A stretch of 40,492 nucleotides of DNA from Pedosphaera sp. (GTDB lineage: Bacteria > Verrucomicrobiota > Verrucomicrobiia > Limisphaerales > Pedosphaeraceae). Position numbers and translations under genes: made by a program. A model generated the notes under the pieces. That model was not told where the DNA came from, made no database searches, and saw only the letters and a list, made by a program, of their open reading frames with translations. Below are positions 1-8,687 of the stretch, in pieces; the stretch's first letter is position 1, and each line of letters starts with the position of its first letter. Location: NCBI GenBank assembly GCA_028293285.1, contig JAQGPC010000026.1, positions 1 through 40,492 on the forward strand, given 5' to 3'.

Positions 1-835
1 CCTTTTGTTCCGGCATTCCTTCACAATGCCACCAATTACGAGGCCAGTTTGAATCAGGTTGATTTTACCACGGCGACCGAGCCAGTCCGTCAACAAATCA
101 ATGGCTGGGTAGCCCAGCATACTAAAGGCACCATCAAGGATGTTTTGCCGCCGGGAATGCTGACCCGGCAAACCTCGTTCGTGCTGGTAAACGCAGTTTA
201 CTTTAAAAGTCATTGGTACGAACGAACGGTTCCGCAGTACCAATACTCAAACCGCGCCATTCCATTTACCGGGTGGACGGAAAAGGGACGTGCGGATGAT
301 GCATCAATCCATATCTCAGCATTTATTTGAAGATGAAGCTCTGCAAGCCGTTGCTCTTCCTTATACAGACCACGCATTTTCCATGATTGTCCTGCTGCCT
401 AGGAAAGCCGATGGCTTGTCCAAATTGGAAGCGATGCTCAACTCCAAAAAATTTTCAACATGGCTCGAAAAAGCCAAGTTTCGTGAAGCTGAACTGTTCC
501 TGCCCCGGTTTAAACTGGAAAGCAGTTTCGAAATGACACCGGTATTGAAAAATTTGGGAATGACTGACGGTTTTACGCGCAACGCCGACTTCTCCGGCAT
601 TGATGGCACAAAGCTGCTCTACATATCTGACGTGCTGCACAAGGCTTTCTTGAACGTGGACGAGGAAGGCACCGAAGCATCGGGAATTTTTGCGCTTCGC
701 GGTTTAGCGCAATCGAGGCATGATCGTGAGGAAACCGCTATTTTCCGCGCCGACCACCCTTTTCTCTTCCTGATTCGCGATAATATATCCGGGAGCATTT
801 TATTCATGGGGAGGGTGGTTGATCCAGCTCAATAG
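1..835 (+). pseudogene. Serpin, 5'-truncated by the window edge and frameshifted
   Basis: Serpins are suicide inhibitors of serine or cysteine proteases. The frame is open from base 1 and reads the serpin core, including LVNAVYFKSHW. It then goes out of frame near position 224. A second frame carries the rest: TQTAPFHLPGG, MMHQ, the hinge DEEGTEAS and the C-terminal signature FLFLIRD...GRVVDP, ending in TAG at 833-835. The break coincides with a tandem 4-bp duplication, gaac-gaac at 220-227. Deleting one copy restores HWYERFRSTNTQTAPF, so this is one gene with a slippage mutation or an assembly error. The reactive-loop hinge is less alanine-rich than in classical inhibitory serpins (GTEASGIFALRG), so inhibitory activity would be uncertain even if intact. 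About 150 N-terminal residues lie outside the window. Confidence 0.85.
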
Positions 836-950
836 GTGATAACCCCGCCAATTTCACCAACACTTTTCCAAACAAGCCGATGACTATGGAGATATTTCGG
901 CTTGCATCGCATGAATTCCCGCCGCTATATGACCGTCCATACCTAAGCCC

Positions 951-2033
951 ATGAAAAAGAAATTTCTCTCCACCGTTTTTACGCTCTCAATTCTGACATT
1001 GAGTATCGCGATCAGGCCCATTGCGTTGCAAGCCGCCGATTTGCCCGCAGGCGTTCGTGGCCTGGCCACGCGCGCGCCCAAGGAAATGAAAATTGATGGC
1101 GATCTTTCAGAATTCAAGGACGCTTTCTGCACGCCGGTGGAATATTTCAACGGCGACTTGAAGAATCGTGCCGCGCAGTTCTTTTACATGTGGGACGACG
1201 AAGCGTTCTATGCCGCTTTGCGCACGCTCGATCAACATCCCGCCGACAATGCCGATGACGGCCATCTCTGGGAAGGCGACGCGGTGGAATGGTATTTCGA
1301 CCCGCGCCAGGATGAAAACGCCCGCAGCACCAAGTGGGAACCGGGCGCGGTACATTGCTATTGGACGGGCCTGAAGGGTGCCGACGTGCAAGGCCGCTTC
1401 TGCCTGCGCCCCGGCTATCTCGATGCCATCAAAAAAATCGGCGTGGAAGTCGCCGCCAAACGCACGAGCGTGGGGATGGATGTGGAATTCAAATTGCCAT
1501 GGGCGAACTTTCCCGGTTTCAAACCCAAAGTCGGAACTGTAATCGCACTCGACTCTGAACTTTGCTACAGCGACGGTGACAAACGCGTATTTCGTTCCTT
1601 CGTTTATGGCAGCCCGCTCTCCGTCCAGCAACCGGCGAGTCTTGGCAAAATTGCACTGGTCGAAAAAATTGAACCTAAGTATTGGAAAACTTGCGCTGCC
1701 GTGCAAACGCCCGTTCGTTGCGATGTCGCCTGGCACCAAGACACAAAGCCAATGGTGACCGGCTATATGGCCTTGCCACCCAACAATGATGAAATCGGAA
1801 AAATCGTTTTCCGGATCATAGGATTGGATGGAAAGAAAATTGCGGAATTTCCCGGCAAGGTCGAAGTCTTTCAAAAAGAAGGCAATTTTCAACGCGCCAA
1901 GGCCGAATGGTCTTATGACCTAGTGACCACTGGCGCCTATCAATTGCTGGGCATCCTCTTCGACAAGTCCGGCAAGGAATTGGGCCGGGTCGCTCCCCGC
2001 ATGGTTAGCGGGAATATGTTGCCGGGGTATTAG
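951..2033 (+). CDS. Secreted protein with CBM9-like carbohydrate-binding domain
   Basis: The 360-residue product starts with a classical signal peptide (KKK, hydrophobic stretch 8-25, likely cleavage after LQA near residue 28), so it is exported. Residues ~35-235 resemble the CBM9-like/DOMON-like beta-sandwich found in many verrucomicrobial secreted proteins: KIDGDLSEFKDA near the start, then FYMWDDEAFYAALRTLDQ, GDAVEWYFDPR, and a later VEFKLPWANFPGFKPKVG strand pair. These are typical of domains that bind sugars or sit next to glycoside hydrolases. The C-terminal ~120 residues look like a second beta-rich domain that I cannot name. No catalytic motif is visible. It is monocistronic, with a strong intrinsic terminator about 110 bp downstream. 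Family assignment is by motif memory; ligand unknown. Confidence 0.75.
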   Translation: MKKKFLSTVFTLSILTLSIAIRPIALQAADLPAGVRGLATRAPKEMKIDGDLSEFKDAFCTPVEYFNGDLKNRAAQFFYMWDDEAFYAALRTLDQHPADNADDGHLWEGDAVEWYFDPRQDENARSTKWEPGAVHCYWTGLKGADVQGRFCLRPGYLDAIKKIGVEVAAKRTSVGMDVEFKLPWANFPGFKPKVGTVIALDSELCYSDGDKRVFRSFVYGSPLSVQQPASLGKIALVEKIEPKYWKTCAAVQTPVRCDVAWHQDTKPMVTGYMALPPNNDEIGKIVFRIIGLDGKKIAEFPGKVEVFQKEGNFQRAKAEWSYDLVTTGAYQLLGILFDKSGKELGRVAPRMVSGNMLPGY

Positions 2034-2141
2034 GAATTCAAATTTCAATTAAAAGTCTGGCTCGGGATATTTAGCTCAGGACATTTTTGCGGGTTCCGAC
2101 CTTATTATCGAATTCTCTCGACACATTAATACTACAGTTTT

Positions 2142-2190
2142 TAAACTACCGCATTGCTGCTATTTCAATGCGGTAGTTTATTTTTAGAGT
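2142..2190 (+). terminator. Rho-independent terminator after the CBM9-like gene
   Basis: A perfect 15-bp inverted repeat (2142-2156 with 2166-2180, arm TAAACTACCGCATTG) encloses a 9-nt loop and is followed directly by TTTTT. It lies about 110 bp past the stop of the upstream gene and about 65 bp before the next start. Confidence 0.9.
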
Positions 2191-2254
2191 ATTTCTTTTA
2201 AGTTATTGGGAGGTTTTGATCTCTTCTATTAATTGTTAAAGTTACCAAATCAAT

Positions 2255-2842
2255 ATGGAATTTAAACGCATCTGCGTCTATTGCGGTTCAAATAGCGGGG
2301 CCAATCCGGCGTATGAAACGGTTGCCGAACAAATGGGCACTGTATTGGCCAAACGCGGGATCGAACTCGTCTATGGCGGTGGGCGCGTTGGCTTGATGGG
2401 CACGGTTGCCAATGCAACGCTCGCGGCAGGTGGAAACGTGATCGGCATCATTCCGGAATCATTGATGGCCAAAGAGGTCGCGCATCAAGGCCTGAAGGAT
2501 TTGCGCGTTGTCGCCTCCATGCATGAACGCAAGGCAATGATGGTTGATTTGGCGGATGCGTTTATTGCCATGCCCGGCGGCTTTGGAACGCTCGAAGAGT
2601 TTTGTGAAGTGCTGACCTGGGCACAGTTGGGTTTACATCGCAAGCCGCATGGATTGCTCAACGTTGAGGGGTTTTACGATGGCTTTCTCACATTTCTGGA
2701 CCACGCAGTGACCGAGAAGTTCATCCGTTCCGTGCATCGCGAACTGGTCATTACCGATAAGGACCCTGAACGATTGCTGGATCTTTTGGCCCACGCAAAA
2801 CTACCGAATCTCGATAAGTGGATTGACCGGGAGCAGACTTAA
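2255..2842 (+). CDS. LOG-family protein (cytokinin riboside 5'-monophosphate phosphoribohydrolase type)
   Basis: This 195-residue Rossmann-fold protein belongs to the LOG / TIGR00730 family, whose characterised members release the free base from N6-modified AMP or hydrolyse nucleoside monophosphates. The family signatures are visible: CVYCGSNSG at residues 7-15, GGGRVGLMG at 41-49, MHERKAMM at 89-96 and the catalytic PGGFGTLEE at 107-115. Length is typical. The ATG at 2255 has no convincing Shine-Dalgarno; a GGGAGG lies too far upstream (about 40 nt). Its stop codon overlaps the stop of the convergent pseudopilin gene (TAA at 2840-2842 against TAA on the other strand at 2839-2841). Substrate in bacteria without cytokinin signalling is uncertain. 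Confidence 0.88.
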   Translation: MEFKRICVYCGSNSGANPAYETVAEQMGTVLAKRGIELVYGGGRVGLMGTVANATLAAGGNVIGIIPESLMAKEVAHQGLKDLRVVASMHERKAMMVDLADAFIAMPGGFGTLEEFCEVLTWAQLGLHRKPHGLLNVEGFYDGFLTFLDHAVTEKFIRSVHRELVITDKDPERLLDLLAHAKLPNLDKWIDREQT

Positions 2843-3669
2843 TTCGATACCGGTACATGACTTTCGTCCGTGCCACGATACCAACTGCGAAGAAAATCCT
2901 TTTGCGTCACCCAGGCCGAGTGACCGTCGCAAAAAGTGACATTTGAACCCGCCGTTCCATGATTATCGCCCGCATCGGGGTAATCATTATTCGGCCGGGT
3001 TCCATCGCTGATGCCGGGATCATCCGCATCGTAAAAAATCCACATTTCCGAAGCTCCGCCCGTCTGACCTGCAAAATTATATTGGGGAGAGCCGGCATTG
3101 TTCAGTTTGTAGGTGTAACTGGCGACGCTGGACTGGGTCTTTCGGATATTGTCCAGGTTCAACGCCCACGCTCCATTGAGGTAACCTGCCACTTCATAGC
3201 TCGTGCCGCCAAACATCCCGACTCGCCCGTCCGGCGCAATTTGTTGGAGATCAGAGATAATATAATCATTATCGTGCAACCGTTCGCGATAGGCCAAGCC
3301 CGTCCAATTTTCGCTCGTGTTTGAAGGATACGGCTCGGGCACACTTAGGTGTGTTTCATTGATTTCATTTCGAGTGGAGGGACAGATAAATACCTTGAGA
3401 TTGGAAACGTACTTCGGATGCAGCCAGTTCAAATCATCTTCCTTGAAATTGGTCACGCCTGAGAAGGCATGTTTTTCATCATCGTCGGCGTACAACTGGC
3501 TACCAATCCCCATTTGTCGCTGGTTATTCAGGCAACCCGTTCGTTTCGCGCGCTCCTTCGACCTCGCCAAAACGGGCAGCAGCAAACCGGCGAGGATTGC
3601 AATGATGGCAATCACCACCAGCAATTCGATTAAAGTAAATGCCGCCCGTTTAATTACTTTTAGGTTCAT
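2839..3669 (-). CDS. Type II secretion-like pseudopilin with C-terminal H-Xn-DG signature
   Basis: The 276-residue product begins [17 protein letters not shown], a prepilin leader cleaved before Phe with Glu5 of the mature protein, followed by the hydrophobic N-helix ([17 protein letters not shown]). Start chosen at 3669 because GAGGTGG sits 5 nt upstream; a longer reading from 3732 adds an implausible basic extension. The C-terminal region has a [14 protein letters not shown] motif, the hallmark of the large verrucomicrobial/planctomycete 'H-X9-DG' pseudopilin family, here with ten residues in the spacer. Such proteins are presumably processed by a prepilin peptidase and assembled at the cell envelope; their roles are mostly unknown. 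It is the last gene of a minus-strand run from the BlaI-type regulator. Confidence 0.85.
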   Translation of the reverse strand: MNLKVIKRAAFTLIELLVVIAIIAILAGLLLPVLARSKERAKRTGCLNNQRQMGIGSQLYADDDEKHAFSGVTNFKEDDLNWLHPKYVSNLKVFICPSTRNEINETHLSVPEPYPSNTSENWTGLAYRERLHDNDYIISDLQQIAPDGRVGMFGGTSYEVAGYLNGAWALNLDNIRKTQSSVASYTYKLNNAGSPQYNFAGQTGGASEMWIFYDADDPGISDGTRPNNDYPDAGDNHGTAGSNVTFCDGHSAWVTQKDFLRSWYRGTDESHVPVSN

Positions 3670-3792
3670 AGAAACCACCTCGAACGGACGGCGAAATCTT
3701 GAGCATGACAAGCTCTCCTTGATTAACACCATAAACCCTTAATTGTTTTTAAAAAGCAAATTACCTTTACGTCCCTATTCATCGGCGGAGTT

Positions 3793-4158
3793 TTAATAAG
3801 GCATTTTAAATATATAAACTCCTTTGACCGCAGTTTTTTGCACCCACACACCCTGATTCGAGGGAGACAACTGCGGATCGGCAAAAACATCGTAGCCGCC
3901 CGTGAACTTACCCGGCTCTTGATGCAATAAAATCTCAATATGATTGCTCCGGCCAGTGACGCGAATTGGTTTTAAAGCCTGAACTGAACGCGGCCAGCCC
4001 GCCTTGGGAATTTCGCTTTGAGGAAACTGTTCGAGCAGCCGAATGCAATCGTTGCGCAACGCGTCGCCATCCTTGATGGATGGAAACGTATCGTGGCGAC
4101 ACGAAACCAGCATCAAGCTGGCCACAAACAGGGTAAATAATCCTCGCAAACCGATCAC
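3793..4158 (-). CDS. Small predicted lipoprotein, function unknown
   Basis: A 121-residue product starting at GTG 4158. Residues 1-20 form a lipoprotein signal (MIGLRGLFTLFVASLMLVSC) with the lipobox LVSC, so Cys20 is the expected lipidation site. The remainder is a small soluble domain with repeated beta-like stretches (HIEILLHQEPGKFTGGYDVF, GVWVQKTAVKGVYIF). I do not recognise a family. It lies 78 bp downstream of the M56-Kelch gene and 123 bp upstream of the pseudopilin gene, all on the minus strand, so co-transcription is possible but not shown. Confidence 0.65.
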   Translation of the reverse strand: MIGLRGLFTLFVASLMLVSCRHDTFPSIKDGDALRNDCIRLLEQFPQSEIPKAGWPRSVQALKPIRVTGRSNHIEILLHQEPGKFTGGYDVFADPQLSPSNQGVWVQKTAVKGVYIFKMPY

Positions 4159-4236
4159 AAGATGACCCTATGAGAGAACAACCAACGCTTCAACTTATTT
4201 CAATGGGCGGCGCTCAATCCAAACCGCGCGCCGCCT

Positions 4237-6495
4237 TCAGCGAGAATAATAGTAAACATCATTCAGATGCCTGCCATTATATCCGCCGAAGGCCAGCAAT
4301 CCCTTCCCCGTCCATACCAGACCCGTTAACCGTCCTGAGATTACCTCACTTGGTTTGACCTCAGTCCACGAATCGGTTGACGGATTGTACCGCGCGCCGT
4401 CATCCACATAACGGTTTGGATCATTGAACCCGCTCGCTTGCGCGTCATTTACCCCACCCCAGAACACCATCTCTGTCCCCGTCCATACTCCATTGGCGAA
4501 AATTCTACCGTTAGGCGCGCCGTCTTTGGAAATCGGCGCCCACGTGTCCGTCTCCGGATTATAACGCGCGCCATCTTGAAAATATTTACCATCCCGTGAG
4601 GCACCGCCCCAGATAATCATTTCCTTGCCAGTCCAGACCGCAACCGGAATACCTCGCGGGCTGGGTGCGCCCTTCTTGCTGATTGGCCGCCATTCATCAT
4701 TTACTGGATCGTAAATGGCACCATCGTTCAGTGACTTCTTCGCGTTGCCGCCGCCCCACACAATCATGGCTTTCCCGGTCCAGACTGCTACATGATTAAA
4801 CCGCTTTGAAGGCGCGCCTTTGGTGGAAATTTCCTGCCACGAGTCGGTGGCGGGATCGTAACGACCACCGGTATTCAAATGGGCGTCGTTATACCCGCCG
4901 TGATACCAACTGTGCGAATCCGTGTAACCACCCCAAATCAACATCTCTTTACCCGTCCATACTGCCGTGTGATTGAACCTTGCCTGTGGCGCATTTTCGG
5001 TGGAGACAGGCTTCCAGCTATTGCTTCTCGGATCAAACAGGGCGCCATCGTTTCGATTGGTGTCGTTCCCAAATTTTCCGCCGAAGCCGCCCCAGATGAT
5101 CATTTCCCTGCCCGTCCAAACTGCTGAATGACTTGTGCGCGAGGACGGCGCGCCTTCCTCCGGCAAGGCAGCCCAGGTGTTTTCGGCAAGATTGTAGCGC
5201 GCGCCATCATCGAAACTTTCCCCCATCCCTTCTCCACCAAAAACAATCATCTCGTCACCGCTCCAAATCACCGAACTGCCGCCGCGCCCTTTCAAATCCG
5301 CTGGGGCTCGTTCTTCCCACGTTCCGGCAGTTTGCTTTTTCCTCCCATGCTCCTGTTGAGCAGCGGCCTTGGGCGATTGCAGGCCATTGTCTTCCAATTG
5401 AATTGCCTCCTTGGTCAAGGCATCCGTCAAACCGCTCATACCAATAATGAGAATCAATAACCCTGCCCAGGCAGATCCGCGCGAAGCCGGCCTGAAGCGC
5501 GCAATCATTTGCATCCGCTCCTGTAATTCGCGTTTGTTTGGCACGATGCCAACCAAGCCCGGTGCTGTTACCCGGCCAGTCATTCCTTCGAGCAGGGAGA
5601 GAATGGTTTCGCCATAAGTTTTGCGATGATGGGCACCGGTACGGTTTAACACGAGGGCATCGCAGGCCAGTTCACGATCCATGCGCATCCGGTTAAAGGC
5701 GAGCCACGCGAGTGGATTGTACCAATACACGATTTGCAACACGGTCATCAGCCAGTTCACCGCGATGTCCCATCGCTTCACATGCGCCATTTCATGCAAA
5801 AACACAAAGCGCAGTTGTTTGCAGTCGAAAGACTCGGTCATTCCCGTGGGCAGCAACAGACGGGGATGCCAAAATCCGTAGAGCGCGGGAGTGGAGACTG
5901 CCTCCGTAGCGAGTAAGGTAACCGCGCGGTTGGTGCCAATCTCTACCTTGCATTCGTCCAATACCGCAAGCACCGCTACGTCGCGAATAATCTTGGAACT
6001 CCGTAAACGTCGCGCAAACCGCAACGTTGAATTGAGGACAAATGCGCTGCAAAAAAGCACTCCACTGAACCATACGATTGCCAATGCGTACGGCCAACTC
6101 CATTGCCATTGCGGCGCGGAAGAGTTTGTGGCAATGGATTGTGTTGCCTCTCCCATGACGCCCAAAGTTGTTGCCGATTCAGGCTGTCCCGCGTTTGGTT
6201 GCAACGCAGGTTTTATAAATGAAACTTTGGCCGACGCGGGCACGCTCGCGATAGTTTCAGCCATCGGAACCACCGGCTGCCCAGCGGGATGGCCTGGCGT
6301 CATAAAATTGAAAACACTGACTGAACTTTCCAGAGAGAACGGCAACAGGAACCGGAGCATTACCAAGAGCCATAAGTTGTAACGCCATTGGGCCGTCAAT
6401 TGCCGGCGAAAAATCCTTTGTGCCACCAGAACAATTATGGCGAGCAAGGAAGCCTGCCAGCTTGCCCGTCCGAGCCAGTATAAAATTGTATCCAT
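4237..6495 (-). CDS. BlaR1/MecR1-type M56 metallopeptidase fused to a Kelch beta-propeller
   Basis: This 752-residue protein has the M56 architecture: membrane helices at residues ~8-25, ~40-54, ~135-155 and ~343-358, the zinc-binding HEMAH at 234-238 and the downstream RELACDA at 274-280. BlaR1 proteins sense a signal outside the cell and cleave the partner BlaI repressor inside. Here the usual penicillin-binding sensor is absent. After a short linker, residues ~395-752 contain seven repeats of the type AVWTGKEMIIWGG, a Kelch/galactose-oxidase-like seven-bladed propeller that should face the periplasm. A strong Shine-Dalgarno (AAGGAGG) overlaps the stop of the BlaI-type gene 13 bp upstream, indicating translational coupling. 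The propeller as ligand sensor is inference; the peptidase-repressor pairing is established for the family. Confidence 0.88.
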   Translation of the reverse strand: MDTILYWLGRASWQASLLAIIVLVAQRIFRRQLTAQWRYNLWLLVMLRFLLPFSLESSVSVFNFMTPGHPAGQPVVPMAETIASVPASAKVSFIKPALQPNAGQPESATTLGVMGEATQSIATNSSAPQWQWSWPYALAIVWFSGVLFCSAFVLNSTLRFARRLRSSKIIRDVAVLAVLDECKVEIGTNRAVTLLATEAVSTPALYGFWHPRLLLPTGMTESFDCKQLRFVFLHEMAHVKRWDIAVNWLMTVLQIVYWYNPLAWLAFNRMRMDRELACDALVLNRTGAHHRKTYGETILSLLEGMTGRVTAPGLVGIVPNKRELQERMQMIARFRPASRGSAWAGLLILIIGMSGLTDALTKEAIQLEDNGLQSPKAAAQQEHGRKKQTAGTWEERAPADLKGRGGSSVIWSGDEMIVFGGEGMGESFDDGARYNLAENTWAALPEEGAPSSRTSHSAVWTGREMIIWGGFGGKFGNDTNRNDGALFDPRSNSWKPVSTENAPQARFNHTAVWTGKEMLIWGGYTDSHSWYHGGYNDAHLNTGGRYDPATDSWQEISTKGAPSKRFNHVAVWTGKAMIVWGGGNAKKSLNDGAIYDPVNDEWRPISKKGAPSPRGIPVAVWTGKEMIIWGGASRDGKYFQDGARYNPETDTWAPISKDGAPNGRIFANGVWTGTEMVFWGGVNDAQASGFNDPNRYVDDGARYNPSTDSWTEVKPSEVISGRLTGLVWTGKGLLAFGGYNGRHLNDVYYYSR

Positions 6496-6508
6496 GAATT
6501 CCCCCTCC

Positions 6509-6883
6509 TTAATCTTCCTGATCCAGGATCTGCCTTAAATCCGCAATGTCCTTGGCCGAAAGCTTCTTCCGCTCCACCAGGTGAGCCAGCATCGGTTTGA
6601 GCGACCCACCAAAGAGCCGCTCCAAAAAGGATTCGCTTTCCGCTTCGAGGCACGTTTCACGTTGCGCTATTGGACGGTAAAGATAGCCCCGACCCTCCTT
6701 CTTAAAGCCCAAGGCCTTCTTCTGCACCAATCGGTTGAGCAGTGTCTTCGCGGTCTTCGGATGCCACGATGCATCCACAGCTTGTAGCGCCTCAATGATT
6801 TCCGCAGCCGTCAACGGGGCCTTATTCCAGAGGATGTTCATGATCTCCCACTCCGTGTCCGATATTTTTGGCAGCTTTGGCAT
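6509..6883 (-). CDS. BlaI/MecI/CopY-family transcriptional repressor
   Basis: A 124-residue winged-helix repressor. The opening KISDTEWEIMNILWNKAPLT, the recognition region WHPKTAKTLLNRLVQKKALG and the wing KEGRGYLYRPI are typical of BlaI/MecI. The C-terminal helical part (residues ~80-124) carries dimerisation and, in characterised members, the cleavage site for the M56 partner. It is the first gene of an operon with the M56-Kelch gene (13 bp gap). Two similar dyads immediately upstream are good candidates for its own operators, so autoregulation is likely. No Shine-Dalgarno is obvious at the ATG (6883). Confidence 0.9.
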   Translation of the reverse strand: MPKLPKISDTEWEIMNILWNKAPLTAAEIIEALQAVDASWHPKTAKTLLNRLVQKKALGFKKEGRGYLYRPIAQRETCLEAESESFLERLFGGSLKPMLAHLVERKKLSAKDIADLRQILDQED

Positions 6884-6894
6884 AGGCGCATTGC

Positions 6895-6910
6895 GATTAC
6901 ATTCATAATC
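6895..6910. promoter_or_regulatory. Candidate BlaI-type operator, proximal copy
   Basis: GATTA-N6-TAATC dyad 12 bp upstream of the repressor start codon. It matches the second dyad at both half-sites and in part of the spacer (GATTACA...TATAATC versus GATTACA...CATAATC). It contains the TTACA core seen in BlaI/MecI operators. Binding is inferred. Confidence 0.6.
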
Positions 6911-6926
6911 TAAAGCATCACGAATG

Positions 6927-6942
6927 GATTACAAGTATAATC
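6927..6942. promoter_or_regulatory. Candidate BlaI-type operator, distal copy, overlapping -10-like boxes
   Basis: Second GATTA-N6-TAATC dyad (GATTACAAGTATAATC), 32 bp centre to centre from the first, close to three helical turns. It contains TATAAT on the plus strand and TATACT on the minus strand, so a bound repressor could block a promoter towards the repressor gene and possibly one towards leuB, which starts 96 bp to the right. No good -35 box could be placed for either. Confidence 0.6.
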
Positions 6943-7037
6943 TTTAAAATATCTATTGTTAGTTAGCTTTCAATCCTTTCGTTGGAAAATCTCCTTTCCT
7001 CAAAACGCATCGCTCCTTAATCTCACGCGAATTATAT

Positions 7038-8165
7038 ATGAGTTCCAAGAATTTGAAAATTGCGGCCTTGGCGGGCGATGGCATCGGTCCGGAAGTAATG
7101 CGTGAAGCGATCAAGGTGCTGCGCGCTGTGGAAAAGAAATTTTCACTGACGGTCAATCTGACCGAAGCGCCGGTCGGCTGGGCGGGCATTGATGCCGCCG
7201 GCAAGGCGTTGCCGGATGCCACGTTGAAATTGTGCAAGGAGTCGGATTGTATTTTATTCGGCTCGGTGGGCTTGCCGGATCGCGACCCCTCGATTCCAAA
7301 GGAGGAACGTCCTGAACGCGCAGCGTTGCTGCGGTTGCGCAAAGAGTTCGGCTTGTTCGCCAATCTGCGCCCGGTGAAATTGCCGAAGGAATTGTCGCAC
7401 GCCTGTCCATTGAGCAAGGAGCGCCAGGGCGATGGGATTGATATTCTCGTCGTGCGCGAATTGACGGGCGGCATGTATTTTGGTCAACCGAAGAAGACTG
7501 AGGAAATTTCGGCGGGCGCGGGCAAGGGAACGATTCAACGCGCGATTGATACGATGGTTTATACCACGCCGGAGATTGAGCGGATTGCGCATGTGGCCTT
7601 CCGCACCGCGCGGCTGCGTCGCAAGAAACTCACGAGCATCGACAAGGCGAACGTCTTGGAAAACGGCATACTCTGGCGCGAGGTCGTGACCAAGGTGAGC
7701 AAGGAATATCCGGATGTGACGCTCGAACATATGTTCGTGGACAACGGCGCGATGCAACTCATGCTCAGGCCCACGCAATTCGACGTGATGCTGTGCGAAA
7801 ATATGTTCGGCGACATTTTGAGCGATGAAGCGGCGGCACTGGCCGGTTCGCTGGGAATGTTGCCCAGCGCGAGTTTGGGCGCACAGAGCGGCGACAGGGT
7901 TTATGGCTTCTACGAACCCGCTGGCGGCACGGCACCGGATATCGCCGGAAAGAATCTGGCAAATCCCATCGCGCAGATTTTATCCGTGGCGCTGATGCTG
8001 CGACACAGCTTTGGATTCAATGACGCGGCAAATGCGGTTGAGGCCGCCGTCGGCAAAGTCATTGCTTCCGGTTTGCGCACGGGTGATATTTTCAGCGCGA
8101 GCGAAACCAACGCCCGCAAGGTCGGCACCACGGAAATGGGTGATGCCATCGCGGCTGCGATATAA
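7038..8165 (+). CDS. leuB: 3-isopropylmalate dehydrogenase
   Basis: LeuB oxidises and decarboxylates (2R,3S)-3-isopropylmalate with NAD in leucine synthesis, in the cytoplasm. The 375-residue product has the beta-decarboxylating dehydrogenase signatures: LAGDGIGPEVM near the N-terminus, LRKEFGLFANLRPVK with the substrate arginines, RELTGGMYFG, the catalytic lysine region SIDKANVLE, and the metal-binding FGDILSDEAAALAGSLGMLPSAS (aspartates), followed by HGTAPDI-like EPAGGTAPDIAGKN. In that last block the usual His of 'HGSAPDI' is Ala-Gly (PAGGTAPDI), as in some LeuB variants. Length is slightly above the usual 350-365. It starts at ATG 7038 without a clear Shine-Dalgarno. The cytosine deaminase gene follows after 5 bp. 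Confidence 0.93.
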   Translation: MSSKNLKIAALAGDGIGPEVMREAIKVLRAVEKKFSLTVNLTEAPVGWAGIDAAGKALPDATLKLCKESDCILFGSVGLPDRDPSIPKEERPERAALLRLRKEFGLFANLRPVKLPKELSHACPLSKERQGDGIDILVVRELTGGMYFGQPKKTEEISAGAGKGTIQRAIDTMVYTTPEIERIAHVAFRTARLRRKKLTSIDKANVLENGILWREVVTKVSKEYPDVTLEHMFVDNGAMQLMLRPTQFDVMLCENMFGDILSDEAAALAGSLGMLPSASLGAQSGDRVYGFYEPAGGTAPDIAGKNLANPIAQILSVALMLRHSFGFNDAANAVEAAVGKVIASGLRTGDIFSASETNARKVGTTEMGDAIAAAI

Positions 8166-8170
8166 AACAT

Positions 8171-8608
8171 ATGGACGCATTTCTCCAGGCGGCGATTGAA
8201 GAGGCCAAAAAGGGATTGGCTGCGGGCGGCATTCCGATTGGTTCGGTGCTGGTTTGCGAAGACAAAATCATCGGACGCGGCCACAATCAACGCGTCCAGC
8301 ACGGCAGCGTGATTCATCATGCGGAGATGAACTGTCTGGAGAATGCCGGTCGCCTCAAAGCCTCGGTTTATCAAAAATGCACGCTCTACTCGACCCTGTC
8401 GCCCTGCCCGATGTGCAGTGGGGCGGCGCTGCTTTATAAAATTCCGCATATCATCGTGGGCGAGAATCAAACTTTCCAAGGCCCCGAGGAATATGTTCGT
8501 TCACAAGGTATTAAAGTAGAAGTGTTGCAGGATGCCCAGTGCATCCAGTTGATGCGTGATTTCATCGCCGCCCGGCCGGAGCTTTGGAACGAAGATATTG
8601 GAGTGTAG
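8171..8608 (+). CDS. Cytosine deaminase, yeast Fcy1 type
   Basis: A 145-residue zinc-dependent deaminase. The zinc ligands and proton shuttle are His50-Ala-Glu52 and Cys79-Pro-Met-Cys82 (SPCPMC). The sequence around them follows yeast cytosine deaminase closely from memory: GRGHNQRVQHGS, LENAGRL, TLYSTLSPCPMC, IPHIIVGENQTF and the C-terminal RPELWNEDIG. This makes conversion of cytosine to uracil in pyrimidine salvage the best guess, rather than tRNA adenosine deamination (TadA) or guanine deamination. The gene begins 5 bp after leuB and is probably co-transcribed with it. A possible intrinsic terminator follows. Confidence 0.85.
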   Translation: MDAFLQAAIEEAKKGLAAGGIPIGSVLVCEDKIIGRGHNQRVQHGSVIHHAEMNCLENAGRLKASVYQKCTLYSTLSPCPMCSGAALLYKIPHIIVGENQTFQGPEEYVRSQGIKVEVLQDAQCIQLMRDFIAARPELWNEDIGV

Positions 8609-8656
8609 TGGCAGAGCGGCTGAGGCAGAGCCTTCTTTATTGCCACACCGTTTTTT
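8608..8656 (+). terminator. Possible intrinsic terminator after the leuB-deaminase pair
   Basis: Outer stem GTGGCA (8608-8613) pairs with TGCCAC (8641-8646), with an inner GGCT/AGCC stem. A run of six T starts 4 nt past the outer stem. The imperfect stem and the gap before the T-tract lower confidence. Confidence 0.4.
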
Positions 8657-8687
8657 AAGGCGCATAGTGCTGGGGAGCTTAATCCCT

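Noticed and set aside
1107-1892. 261-codon minus-strand frame opposite the CBM9-like gene
   Set aside because: Shadow frame; the plus-strand gene has a signal peptide, family motifs and a matching terminator.
2070-2110. tRNA-like words TTTAGCTCAGG and GGGTTCCGACC
   Set aside because: The two motifs are only ~25 bp apart, leaving no space for an anticodon arm.
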